Shown in pieces: positions 8,726 to 17,300 of a stretch of DNA of 64,000 nucleotides. This DNA comes from Streptomyces sp. NBC_01260 (lineage in GTDB: Bacteria; Actinomycetota; Actinomycetes; Streptomycetales; Streptomycetaceae): positions 5,766,001 through 5,830,000 of the forward strand of contig NZ_CP108464.1 in NCBI RefSeq assembly GCF_036226405.1, read 5' to 3'. Each line of letters begins with the position of its first letter. Within the stretch, counting starts at the first letter, position 1. The notes beneath the pieces were generated by a model. It was not told the origin of the DNA and did not search any database. It worked only from the letters and a program-made list of their open reading frames with translations. The position numbers and the translations under genes were made by a program.

Positions 8726-9706
8726 TCAGCCGTCGATGTGCTCGGCGGCGATCTGCCGCCAGTGCTGGACCCAGCCCGCCTTGCGGTTGTCCACGAGCCT
8801 GTGGACCAGTCCCCAGCTGTGCACCAGCTCCAGGCGGAGCGACTTCGGCAGTTTGTCGTGCTCGTTGCGTACATCCCGCCAGACACGGGGGTGAAGAACC
8901 CGAAGCGCGTCCTCGGCCGCGCATTCGTTGAACTGCATCTCCCATAGCCCGTGGAGCGTCGCATCGGCGGAACTGAGCGCCGCCACCTCGGCCGGAACAT
9001 CCTTGTGCGCGATCTCGCGAGCCACCAGATCGGCATTGAAGAACTGCCTCTTGGCCGAGTCCAGCTCCACGTGGCCGGCCTCGGCCATCTGCCGAATGAA
9101 CAGGGCGGAGCCAAGGGCGGCTGCCTTGTCGTCCTCAACTTCGAGTACCAGCCGAAGCTGCTCCGCGGGGGCGGGGGCGGGGGCGGCCTGAGCGTATGTC
9201 TCGTAGAAGCCGCGACGCACGTCGTCGCCTTCGGGGCTAAGCAGCTTCTTCCGGAGGGCGGTCTCGTCCCAGAGCTGGATGACGAGGCTGTGTTCCTTCT
9301 CCCTTGCCTTCGTCCATCTGTCCCACCACGCCGTCATGGGGCCGTCCATGCTGGAGGGGATACACAGGATCCAGCTGGCGATGGTGTGGCCGTTCTTGAC
9401 GGCTGCCTTCAGCACGTTGGCGAGCGAGTCTTCGACCTGCTGTACGTGCTTCTTGGTGGTGACCGGCATGAAGTACTTGGACTGCCACACTGTGATCGCT
9501 CCGCCGAGGTTTCCGGCGAAGGCGTCGATACCCCAGTCGCCGGGATTGGCAGCGACGGACCGTACGTTTGGGGTCGTCGCGGCGGCAAGCTGAGCGATCA
9601 TCGTTTCGAAGTCGTCGCGGGCTCCGCCGGGGCTTGACCCACGGAGTGCGTGCACGTCGAAGCTGATTGGCTGGACGCCCGTCGGCGCCGCTATCGAGTC
9701 AGGCAC
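8726..9706 (-). CDS. ABC-3C system effector, restriction-endonuclease-like N-terminal domain
   Basis: A 326-residue protein; GTG 9706 is preferred (GGGGGGTGG upstream) over ATG 9757. Residues 28-80 carry a nuclease core: DDFETMI, then GDWGIDAF (D61) and VWQSKYF (Q75-x-K77), the QxK variant of the PD-(D/E)XK fold. The C-terminal third (residues about 180-326, with LHGLWEMQFNE and SLRLELVHSWGLVHRL) matches the C-terminal domain that docks ABC-3C effectors to their partners. It is the first gene of the three-gene operon. It is likely to cleave invader nucleic acid or to cause abortive infection once the ATPase is triggered. Confidence 0.83.
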   Translation of the reverse strand: MPDSIAAPTGVQPISFDVHALRGSSPGGARDDFETMIAQLAAATTPNVRSVAANPGDWGIDAFAGNLGGAITVWQSKYFMPVTTKKHVQQVEDSLANVLKAAVKNGHTIASWILCIPSSMDGPMTAWWDRWTKAREKEHSLVIQLWDETALRKKLLSPEGDDVRRGFYETYAQAAPAPAPAEQLRLVLEVEDDKAAALGSALFIRQMAEAGHVELDSAKRQFFNADLVAREIAHKDVPAEVAALSSADATLHGLWEMQFNECAAEDALRVLHPRVWRDVRNEHDKLPKSLRLELVHSWGLVHRLVDNRKAGWVQHWRQIAAEHIDG

Positions 9707-9809
9707 AGCCCACCCCCCTGCGCCGTGGCTGCACACAGGATGTCCCCCGTGCGTCACACAACGTATCGGTGGAGCTTATCCAACGGCCACTCGTCTGATC
9801 AAGAAGTGG

Positions 9810-10110
9810 AATGCGCGGGCATCGCAAATACGGCATGGGATCTATCCGGAGCGAAGGAAGTCATCGCCGGACTACCGTGATCGCAGACGACGGCCACCAG
9901 CGCACGGGCCTGATCATTCCTCACCACCGTGTGCCCGGTTGGGCTGAACTCCCGTGCTGGAAGGGCGAACCCAAGGCCTCGGACCGCAAGGTTAGGGCCC
10001 GCATCGAGCACGTCTTCGCCCAGACCAGCGTGGCGCGGTTCAACCTCCGACGAACCTCTGCGGTCATCGCCGCGTCGCCGGGGCGGTCGGCAGCCCCAAC
10101 CCAAGTAAGT
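9810..10110 (+). pseudogene. IS5-family transposase remnant (C-terminal part)
   Basis: Plus-strand reading frames give AWDLSGAKEVIAG, then TTVIADDGHQRTGLIIPHHR, then AELPCWKGE and KVRARIEHVFAQ, the C-terminal half of the same IS5-type transposase family seen elsewhere in the window. Frameshifts and stops break it. The stretch GCATGGGA-CTATCCGGAGCGAAGGA also occurs in the opposite orientation at 5846-5880 (one base differs). The ABC-3C operon is therefore bracketed by IS pieces. Confidence 0.68.
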
Positions 10111-10179
10111 GGCCGCACGCACACACTCCACCTCGCGAGCGCCACAACCAGCATCCCGAGATTCTCCTGGACGGCCTAT

Positions 10180-10195
10180 CTCTAGATAGCTAGAG
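10180..10195. promoter_or_regulatory. Candidate PadR operator palindrome
   Basis: CTCTAG-ATAG-CTAGAG is a perfect 6-bp inverted repeat with a 4-base spacer. It ends 7 bases before the PadR start codon and is overlapped by a second repeat (CTATC/GATAG). PadR regulators usually bind such sites in their own promoters; binding here is inferred. Confidence 0.5.
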
Positions 10196-10202
10196 TTTGG
10201 GT

Positions 10203-10538
10203 ATGGAGTATCCCTTCAGGGTGACCGACGCGACGCTGGACGTGCTCGAAACCCTTCTGTCAGGCGATGAACAGCTCTACGGGCTGAAGATCGCTAAGTT
10301 GGCGGGCCGGCCCAGCGGCAGTGTGGTCCCCATCCTCATGCGGCTTGAAGGCTGTGGTTGGCTCCTTAGCGAGTGGGAGCAGAACCAGGACGCCCGAGGG
10401 CCTCGTCGGCGGTTCTACCAGATCAACCCCGACCACCTGGGGCAAGCGCGAACCCTTGTGGCGGAGCGGCGAGGGACGCGGGCTCAGCACGCTCTCATGC
10501 CCGGCATCCTTCGTCCGGGGATCGAGGGGGGACGATGA
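10203..10538 (+). CDS. PadR-family transcriptional regulator
   Basis: A 111-residue protein; ATG 10203 is chosen over TTG 10197. Residues 5-80 are a PadR winged helix: TLDVLETLLSGDEQLYGLKIAKLAGRPSG (helix-turn-helix with the typical YGL.I), then the wing SEWEQNQDARGPRRRFYQI. The Streptomyces-type short C-terminus follows. It overlaps the next gene by ATGA, so regulator and ATPase are cotranscribed. A palindrome just upstream suggests autoregulation. Confidence 0.85.
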   Translation: MEYPFRVTDATLDVLETLLSGDEQLYGLKIAKLAGRPSGSVVPILMRLEGCGWLLSEWEQNQDARGPRRRFYQINPDHLGQARTLVAERRGTRAQHALMPGILRPGIEGGR

Positions 10539-11344
10539 GTCCGGAGATGATCGCAGTCCTGACCGCAGTAGTCCTTCCGCTACTGCTGGCGGAATTCGGC
10601 GACTGGTGCCCCTGGCTTGCCAAGCGCTTGGTGCGATGGACTGCCCGGCATCTTGGGGATGCGGCTGTGGTTGAGCGCTACTCCGAGGAATGGCTAGCCG
10701 AAATCGAAGAGGTGCCTGGAAAGCTGTCCTGCTTGGTCGTTGCGATTGGCAAGGTCTCGGCGTTACCGAAGAGCCGATGGGAGCTGCGAGCCCAGCGGCG
10801 AGCCGTCGACCGCTTGGTGAGGTTGGGAGATCTCCTGCCTACAGGCCGCCCCAGCTACTGGGATCACCTGGGCGACAGCGGGGTGATCTACCGCTTCGTG
10901 CACCAAGCTGAGGCATGCTCCCGCATGGTGCAGGCCGTCGCTGATGACGATCCGCGATGCAGGAACGATCTGCATGTGCTCGTCGGTCCTGCGGGCTCCG
11001 GGAAAACGGTCGTCCTTCAATGGATCTATGAAGCCCTGCACCAACAGGGGAAGGAAGTGCACTACCTCTATGCCCCTAGGTGGGTGACGAGCAGGTCCCA
11101 GTCCTCTTTGCCGCTCGACAGACGTTCTCGCAAACGGCTTGCCAGGGCCTCGGAGGATGTCGGACTCCTCATGGTCGACGAAGCGGATGGGGTAACGATC
11201 CAGGCCGTTCAGAGCTTGCGGCTTCGCTGCCCAGTCCTCATCGTCGGGCGGGCTTCTGATCTCAGCCGACGGCCGAGGAGCACCGGAGTGGAGTTCGACC
11301 TGACGCCTCAAGGGGGTGGCTTCTTGAGGCACGGGCTCTCCTGA
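10535..11344 (+). CDS. Membrane-anchored P-loop ATPase, cargo of unknown role
   Basis: A 269-residue protein. Residues 1-20 form a hydrophobic segment (MIAVLTAVVLPLLLAEF). Residues 20-90 (LAKRLVRWTARHLGDAAV, LAEIEEVPGKL) resemble a small conserved actinobacterial protein often found after PadR genes. From about residue 145 an ATPase domain follows: Walker A VGPAGSGKTVVLQW and Walker B GLLMVDEADG. The protein ends soon after LRCPVLIVGRASDL, short for an AAA or STAND module, so it may be C-terminally truncated. It is coupled to PadR by a 4-base overlap. The function is unknown; STAND-like NTPases are common in conflict systems. Confidence 0.7.
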   Translation: MSPEMIAVLTAVVLPLLLAEFGDWCPWLAKRLVRWTARHLGDAAVVERYSEEWLAEIEEVPGKLSCLVVAIGKVSALPKSRWELRAQRRAVDRLVRLGDLLPTGRPSYWDHLGDSGVIYRFVHQAEACSRMVQAVADDDPRCRNDLHVLVGPAGSGKTVVLQWIYEALHQQGKEVHYLYAPRWVTSRSQSSLPLDRRSRKRLARASEDVGLLMVDEADGVTIQAVQSLRLRCPVLIVGRASDLSRRPRSTGVEFDLTPQGGGFLRHGLS

Positions 11345-11390
11345 CCATGCCGGTCCGGGTGAAGCAACACGGCCAGACTTGACACGGATA

Positions 11391-11422
11391 CGTGACGGGC
11401 AGCCCTTGGGTTGCCCGTCACG
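11391..11422. terminator. Perfect 11-bp hairpin
   Basis: CGTGACGGGCA pairs with TGCCCGTCACG around a 10-base loop. It lies 47 bases after the ATPase stop and 29 bases before the upstream ORF at 11451. It could terminate the PadR-ATPase transcript or be a leader structure for the next operon. Confidence 0.5.
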
Positions 11423-11450
11423 AGGCCCCAACTTCTAAGGGGAAGGTGAG

Positions 11451-11546
11451 ATGTCGGTTCGGTCTGGCTCGGGTGAGGGGATGATCGGTGTCCGACGAAG
11501 TAACCGGAGTCGAGTCACCCTCAGGCTGGACGGAGCAACCCTGTGA
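11451..11546 (+). CDS. 31-residue ORF translationally coupled to the REase-TOPRIM gene
   Basis: A short ORF beginning MSVRSGSGEG and ending RLDGATL, preceded by an excellent ribosome-binding site (AAGGGGAAGG). Its TGA overlaps the GTG start of the next gene in a GTGA 4-base overlap. The downstream gene has no good ribosome-binding site of its own except within this ORF. It is probably a coupling or leader peptide that sets translation of the nuclease; alternatively a small functional protein. Basic, no recognised domain. Confidence 0.5.
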   Translation: MSVRSGSGEGMIGVRRSNRSRVTLRLDGATL

Positions 11547-12472
11547 CCATGCGGCAAGAACTCGATGACCTACTTGCACTGAGGAACGGAATCACTCCTC
11601 AGACTCGAGGTCGGAGGTTCGAGGGATGGCTGAACCGGCTGCTCTCTCAGAGCAACCTGGCTCCTCGGACGGCGTTCCGGCCAGATGGCGAGGAGGTTGA
11701 CGGCTCCTTCGTTCACGGACACAGGACGTACCTCCTTGAGGCTAAGTGGCTCAAGGACGAGGTGCCCGCCTCGGCCATCTACCAGTTCAAGGGGAAGGTG
11801 GATGGCAAGCTCGTCGGAACCATCGGAGCCTTCATCTCGATGTCGGGCTACAGCCAGGACGCGGTTGATGCCCTCCGCGTCGGCAAGAACCTGAACGTAA
11901 TACTCTTCGACCGCGGCGATATCGACCTGGCTGTGCGGGTCGGATTCGCCGAGGTGTTCGGTTTCAAGCTCCGCCAAGCCGCCGAAAAGGGTGAGGTTTT
12001 CATTCCCTATGAGGTGGTTCCAGATAGCGACGTGGTTCCGTCTCCAGGCGTGCCGTTGACTGTTGTTGTGGAAGGGCCCGGGGATGCGTCCATTATTCGC
12101 GGGATCGCCCAGAACCTCAGCCGGAGTGGTACCCCGACGCGCGATCTGCATGTCATCGTCGCGCACGGAGTGATGGGGATGTCCCACATTGCAGAAGCCG
12201 CAGCGCAAGCACGTGGTGGAGATGTTCTGGCCATCGCTGACTCAGACGGTCACCTCACCACGATCCCTCACCTGGACATGCTTCAGGGGCAGAACATCGA
12301 GTCCATCATCGTCGACCCCTGGATCGAGAAGTGGCTTGGCTTCTCCTCGCCCGCCGAGGCGAGGCAGGTCCCACGAAGGGAGATACCCCACCGAGTGGCA
12401 AAGATTGACGTCGCCGATCTCGCGGCACGTGACCTGGAATTTGGACGGTTGATCAAAATTCTCAGTGCGTAG
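11543..12472 (+). CDS. Restriction endonuclease-like / TOPRIM fusion protein
   Basis: A 309-residue protein. Residues 20-130 form an Mrr-like PD-(D/E)XK domain: RRFEGWLNRLL (E27), EEVDGSF (D53) and LLEAKW (E66-x-K68). Residues 172-260 form a TOPRIM-like domain: LTVVVEGPGDASII (E177) and LAIADSDGH (D233/D235), the metal-binding pattern of TOPRIM nucleases and primases. A nuclease joined to TOPRIM recalls OLD-family and other defence effectors but is an unusual pairing. It follows the 31-codon ORF with a 4-base overlap; ATG 11549 is an alternative start. Likely a DNA- or RNA-processing defence effector. Confidence 0.75.
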   Translation: MTMRQELDDLLALRNGITPQTRGRRFEGWLNRLLSQSNLAPRTAFRPDGEEVDGSFVHGHRTYLLEAKWLKDEVPASAIYQFKGKVDGKLVGTIGAFISMSGYSQDAVDALRVGKNLNVILFDRGDIDLAVRVGFAEVFGFKLRQAAEKGEVFIPYEVVPDSDVVPSPGVPLTVVVEGPGDASIIRGIAQNLSRSGTPTRDLHVIVAHGVMGMSHIAEAAAQARGGDVLAIADSDGHLTTIPHLDMLQGQNIESIIVDPWIEKWLGFSSPAEARQVPRREIPHRVAKIDVADLAARDLEFGRLIKILSA

Positions 12473-12715
12473 ACCCAGCCATGTTCCGATGAGCCGGCGG
12501 GTGTCCAAAATTCGCTGCACCAAGTGCACCCAGCACTTCTCCGGCTCGGGCATCGAGTGGTGCGGCAGGTCGAGTGCTGCAGGATGGATGACCAGCGAGG
12601 CCCCCGAGCAACGTGATTGAGACGTCAGGCATCTCGATCAACAGCTCGAGGGCCTCGTTCGTTGCGCTTCAGGCCCATCACCAAATCGGTGGCCTCCTCG
12701 AAGAAGCTCAGTGAT
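12473..12715. other. Gene-free spacer
   Basis: No ORF with coding character was found. Short frames such as KIRCTKCTQHFSGSG look like decayed coding sequence but cannot be assigned. It separates the REase-TOPRIM gene from a lower-GC convergent gene. Confidence 0.4.
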
Positions 12716-13177
12716 TCAAGGGAGAGGCTCTACAGAAGCAGCCGCCACTGCTTGTGATAGCGAAGCTGACGCGGGGATGACTCTACTAACCGAGCCATCG
12801 TCATTAATTAGTAGAAATCCTTCAATGTGCAACTCATGTATTACGCGTCGAACGTCATTCGATGCCACATCCGGAAAATTCTCACACGAGATCCATTTAA
12901 TCTCAGATGCATTTTTCCCGTTTCGCATGGGGAGAGTTCCGTTTTTAATGTGATAGTCGAGTACGAAGGCGGCTTCAGGGACCTTGGGTTGGTAGAGGTC
13001 CAGCAGAAACAACAAGTCCAACTGGCTTTGGTCTTCACGTGAGACTGTATCGCCGTCTGGTGTCAATTCATACCAGGCCTGATAGAGGTCGCCTGGTTCC
13101 ATGATGGGCATATTGTTCATCAACGCTCGCCTCACACTCCGCTCACCTCGCGGTTTGTGCTTCTTCGTTCTCCCCAT
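12716..13177 (-). CDS. Hypothetical protein, lower GC than surroundings
   Basis: A 153-residue protein with a basic N-terminus (MGRTKKHKPRGERSVRR) followed by a neutral to acidic domain (EPGDLYQAWYELTPDGDTVS, DLLFLLDLYQPKVPEAAFVLDYH). The C-terminal half reads like a winged-helix segment (ASNDVRRVIHELHIEGFLLIND). No family was recognised. The gene is visibly AT-richer than its neighbours, suggesting a different origin. It is divergent from the XRE regulator at 13309, with a palindrome between them. A start at 13117 (MNNMPIMEP) is possible. Confidence 0.6.
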   Translation of the reverse strand: MGRTKKHKPRGERSVRRALMNNMPIMEPGDLYQAWYELTPDGDTVSREDQSQLDLLFLLDLYQPKVPEAAFVLDYHIKNGTLPMRNGKNASEIKWISCENFPDVASNDVRRVIHELHIEGFLLINDDGSVSRVIPASASLSQAVAAASVEPLP

Positions 13178-13279
13178 GCTTCCGTCCTATGTGATCGCAT
13201 GCGCTTGCGACTCGCCCAGCTGGAGGCGAGCGGCCCCAGGTGGTGCTGCGGATCGATTATGCACAACTGTTCATGGTGT

Positions 13280-13294
13280 AGCGAATATATCGCT
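13280..13294. promoter_or_regulatory. Candidate operator between divergent genes
   Basis: AGCGA-ATATA-TCGCT is a perfect 5-bp inverted repeat with an AT-rich centre in the 131-bp gap between the XRE regulator and the divergent hypothetical gene. It is a plausible binding site for the XRE protein. Confidence 0.35.
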
Positions 13295-13308
13295 GTTGAT
13301 CTCGATGT

Positions 13309-13590
13309 GTGTCCACGAGCAGCGATCCGCCAGACCCTCGGCTCCTTCTTCTGGGAGTTCACATCCGCAGATTGCGCGAGGAACGTGGTCTCAGCCTTGA
13401 GGAGCTCGCCGAACTTAGCGGCCTCAGCTTTCGTGGCCTCGTGTACGTGGAACACGGTCGCAGGAACGCCGGTGTGCTGACTCTCTTGCAGATCGCGGAA
13501 GGTCTGCAGACGGAGCCGTCTCAGCTCCTCGCGCCGTTTGACACGCCGACTGCGGCGGATGTCACCAATCCCCGCCGCGGGGGCGAGTAA
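13309..13590 (+). CDS. XRE-family helix-turn-helix regulator
   Basis: A 93-residue protein. Residues 15-72 form a Cro/CI-type helix-turn-helix: LGVHIRRLREERGLSLEELAELSGLSFRGLVYVEHGRRNAG. LLQIAEGLQTEPSQLLAPF follows. The GTG start lacks a clear ribosome-binding site. The gene lies just upstream of a truncated IS5-family transposase and divergent from a hypothetical gene it may control. Confidence 0.75.
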   Translation: MSTSSDPPDPRLLLLGVHIRRLREERGLSLEELAELSGLSFRGLVYVEHGRRNAGVLTLLQIAEGLQTEPSQLLAPFDTPTAADVTNPRRGGE

Positions 13591-13599
13591 TCGGCGCAG

Positions 13600-14025
13600 G
13601 TGTCGCTCGCCCTTTTGGCTACCAAGGACGCCGTGCTCATCGTGGACGGCACCCTGGCACCCACCCGCGACCACACCATCGCCGAGCAGTCCAAGAACTA
13701 CCGATACTCCACCAACCACCAGGTCGTCATCGACGCCGACACCCGGCTCGTCGTGGTGGTCGGTCGGCCTCTACCAGGCAACCGCAACGACTGCAAGGCA
13801 TGGGAGGAGTCCGGCGCGACGGCCGCCGTCGGCACGACCGTGACCATCGCCGACGCAGCTATCCGAGCACAGGGCTCGTGATGCCCCACCGCCGCCGCAA
13901 AGGCGAAGAACTGCGGACTGGAAACAGGCCCACAACACGTCCCGCAAACAGGTCCGCGCCCGCGTCGAGCACGTCTTCGCCCGCATGAAGACCTGGAAGA
14001 TCCTCTGGGACTGCCGCCTCAAAGG
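13600..14025 (+). pseudogene. IS5-family transposase remnant, 5' section of the split copy
   Basis: Reads DAVLIVDGTLAPTRDHTIAEQ, then STNHQVVIDADTRLVVVVG and NRNDCKAWEESGA (DDE_Tnp_4 core), then after a frameshift GLVMPHRRRKGEEL and finally RVEHVFARMKTWKILWDCRLKG. The N-terminal helix-turn-helix is missing. The frame stops at the codons for KG (AAAGGT) because another element is inserted there. The last 23 codons (KGAVVHHAMLG...) resume at 24401. Confidence 0.85.
14021..14025. repeat. Left target-site duplication AAAGG of the 10.4-kb element
   Basis: AAAGG directly precedes the left terminus and is repeated right after the right terminus at 24401-24405. Removing one copy and the element rejoins the transposase reading frame RLKG / AVVHHAMLG exactly. 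Confidence 0.88.
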
Positions 14026-14130
14026 TGTGACCACGCAGTCTTGTTGGCAAATCGCGGCGCAGCTTGTCGCTGGTCTGACGGATGTGTCGCTGCGTGGTTG
14101 GCGAAGAGGCAGCAGGTTAGTTGGCAAGCC
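14026..14130. repeat. Left end with three transposase-binding-like repeats
   Basis: GTTGGCAAATC at 14043, GTTGGCGAAG at 14097 and GTTGGCAAGCC at 14120, all in the same orientation; the first and third are preceded by GCAG at similar distance. The terminal 13 bases are TGTGACCACGCAG. Confidence 0.7.
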
Positions 14131-14208
14131 ATGGTCACCGAATGTGATGGGCAGACGTCCGACTCGCAGACCGCCTCGATGCTGAGGATTTCGGCGTCTC
14201 CCGGGAAA

Positions 14209-14246
14209 GGGGTATCGCCGGTAATGCTCCAGGATTGAACGCTAAG
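14209..14246 (+). repeat. Tn3 left inverted repeat (IRL), 38 bp
   Basis: Starts GGGGTATCGCCGG and ends TTGAACGCTAAG. The GGGG start, 38-bp length and TAAG inner end are typical of the Tn3 family. Preceded by GGAAA. Confidence 0.93.
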
Positions 14247-14295
14247 GAATGATCTTGGTTTGGAGGGTCTCAGTTCGATCACTGGCGGGACGGCT

Positions 14296-14319
14296 GTGAC
14301 GCCTGTTGCCTAGCGTCAC
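14296..14319. promoter_or_regulatory. Inverted repeat in front of tnpA
   Basis: GTGACGC and GCGTCAC form a perfect 7-bp inverted repeat with a 10-base spacer, ending 5 bases before the tnpA GTG. It could be an operator or an RNA hairpin that occludes the tnpA start and limits transposase synthesis. Confidence 0.4.
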
Positions 14320-14324
14320 GCCTT

Positions 14325-17300
14325 GTGACTATTGAGTATCTTTCAGAAGACCAGATGGCCCGGTACGGACGCTTCGCCGGGGAGCCGTCAGCGCAGGAGT
14401 TGGAAGAGTTCTTCCGGCTGGACGCGGCGGCGCTGGAGCGGGCGGCAGCCAAACGGCGGCCGCATAATCGCCTGGGCTGGGCGGTGCAGTGGGGCACCGT
14501 GCGGATGCTGGGCACCTTCTTGTCGGCACCGGCCGAGATGCCGCCCGGGGTGGCCGCGTTTGTCGCAGAGCAGTTGGGGATCGACGATCCGTTGTGTCTG
14601 AAGCTGTACCCGGAGCGGCTGCCGACCCAGCATGAGCACGCCCGGGAGATCCGGAAGCTGTTGAAGATCCGCGACTTCGAGGACGGAGACCTGGCTCTGC
14701 GGGAGCACATAGCCGGCCGGGTGTGGGTGTCGAACGAGGGGCCGCGGGCACTGTTCGACCGGGCGGTGACGTGGCTGTTGCGCAACCGGGTGCTCCTGCC
14801 CGGGCTGACGCCGCTGGCCTACCTGGTCGCCGAGGTCCGCAAGGGTGAGCAGGCGCTGATCTACTCGGTGGTGGACGCACCGGTGAATCCGGAGTTCCGG
14901 CGTGAGCTGCTGGAGCTCCTCGACGTCCCGGACGGCGCCCAGACCTCGGTTTTGGAGGGGTGGCGCAAGGGCCCGCGGGATGTGTCGGGGCGGGGCCAAA
15001 AGGCCGCGTTGGAGCGGACGCGGGACATCCACGGCGTGAAGTCCGGCGAGCTGGACTTGTGGCGGGTGCCGCCGGTGAAGCTGGCGGAGCTGGCCCGGTA
15101 CGGGATGAGTGCGCATGCGCCGACGCTGCGCAGGCTGGCGGAGCCGCGGCGGACGGCGACGGTGCTGGCCACAATGCGGTACCTGGAGGGCTCCTCGGTC
15201 GATGATGCGCTGACGCTGTTCGATGTGCTGATGGCTACGAAGCTGCTGGCCCGCGCGGAGCGCGAGGAGGACAAGGCGAAGCTGAAGGGGCTGCCGAAGC
15301 TGCGGAAGGCGGCGGCGAAGGTGGCCAGCGCGGTCTCCGTTCTTCTCGACGTCCCCATCGAGAGCGACGGCGGCGAGGACGACGCGGAGTCTGTGCCGCT
15401 GAGTGTGGCCCAGGCGTGGGAGCGGATCGAGCAGCTGGTTACCCGTGAGGAGCTGGCCAAGGCGATCGTGGAGCTTGGCGAGCTGCTGCCCGAGGGCACC
15501 GATGAGGACGCGGATACCGCTTGGCGCAAGCAGCTGCTGGAGCGGTACGCGACGGTGCGGCCGTTCACCTCGCTGCTGGCCGAGGTGATCCCCTGGGGTG
15601 CGACGCAGGCCGGCACCCCGATCGTGGAAGCACTGCGGGAGCTGCCGAAGGTGCAGGCGCGGCGCAAGCCCGGCCCCGAGCACATCGACGCCTCGCTGCT
15701 GGACGGCACGTGGCGGCGCCTGGTGCTGGGCAACCCGCTGCTGGCGGTGAACGGGTACATCGACAAGCATGCCTGGACGTTCTGTGTGCTGGAGGCCCTG
15801 CACACCGCGCTCAAGCGCCGGGACGTGTTCGCGAAGGGGGCGGACAACTGGGGTGATCCGCGCGCACGGCTGCTGTCCGGGCCGGACTGGCAGGTCAACC
15901 GGCCCAGGGTGCTGACCGCGCTGGAGCTGTCGGGCAGTGCGGAGGAGCACCTGGGCGAGCTCGAAGTGCTGCTGGACGAAATGTACGCGCACGTCGCCGA
16001 CGGCCTGCCGGGCAATGCGGCGGTGGACATCGTGGACGGGAAGATCCGCCTGGACCGGCTTGAGGCGGAGCCCGAGCCCGCCGGATACAAGCCGGTCCAC
16101 GACGCGGTGCAGGCGATGCTGCCGAGGATCGACTATCCGGAGCTGCTGCTGGAAGTCCATGCGCGCACGGGCATGTTCGACTCTTTCGAGCACATCGGCG
16201 GGAAGGTCGCCCGCCCCGTTGATCTGGACCTCACGCTCACCGCCCTTTTGGTCAGCAAGTCCACGAACATCGGGTTCGAACCGGTGATCAAGCCCGGCGA
16301 GAAGGCGCTGACCCGCTCGCGGTTGATCGCCGCGGACTGGGGCTACTGGAACCTGCCCGGGATGAGTGCCGCCTCCGGTCTGCTGGTCACCCGGCAGGGC
16401 GATATCGACATCGCCTCGGACTGGGGCGGCGGACATGTCGCCTCCGCCGACGGGATGCGCTTCAACGTACCCCTGCGTTCGATCCACACCCGCCCGAACC
16501 GGAAGTACTTCACCGGGCGCGGAGCGACCTGGCTCAACGTCGTCTCGGACCGTGTGATGGGCCTGGGCGGCATCGTCATGCCGGGCACCTTGCGGGATTC
16601 GCTCGGCATCCTGGACGCGATGTTCAACCTCGACGGCCCGGTCCGCCCAGAGATCGTCATCACCGATACCGGTTCGTACAGCGACCTGGTCTTTGGGCTG
16701 TTCGCGATCTGCGGCTACCAGTTCTCACCGAGGATCGCCGACATCTCGGATGCCCGGCTGTGGCGCTTGGACATGGCCAAGGACTACGGGCCGCTCCAGC
16801 CGGTCTCCCGCCAGCGCGTGCAGGTCGAGCGAATACGCCAGAACTGGGAGGACATGCTCCGCGTCGCGGGCTCGCTCCAGACCGGCAAGGTGCGGGCGTA
16901 CGACCTGTTGCGGATGATGACCAGCGGAGACCGGATGACCGGCCTCGGGGATGCGTTCGCGCATTACGGCCGCATCTTCAAGACGCTCCACCTACTTCAG
17001 TTCATCGACTCCGAGGCATACCGGCGCATGATCGGCGTCCAGTTGAACATCGGCGAGGGCCGCCACGCGCTGGCCCGGAATATCTTCTTCGGACGGCTCG
17101 GTGAACTGAGGCATGCCTACCGGGAGGGGATGGAGGATCAGCTGGGGGCGCTGGGCATGGCCCTGAATGCGGTGGTCTGGTGGAACACCCTCTATACGGA
17201 CGCCGCCGTCAAGGAGTTGGAGGCCGGCGGGCTGACCATCTCCCAGGAGATCCGCTCCCGGCTCTCCCCGCTGGTCCATGAGCATATTAATTTCCATGGC

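Noticed and set aside
3977..10106. Similar motif (CTTGGGTTGGGG-type) at 3977 and, inverted, near 10083
   Set aside because: Considered as terminal repeats of one element around the HNH and ABC-3C genes, but similarity covers only about 18 bases, is imperfect and lacks a target duplication.
14388..16487. Long minus-strand ORF (699 codons) across tnpA
   Set aside because: Shadow frame of the Tn3 transposase; Arg/Gln/Pro-rich composition and no domain.
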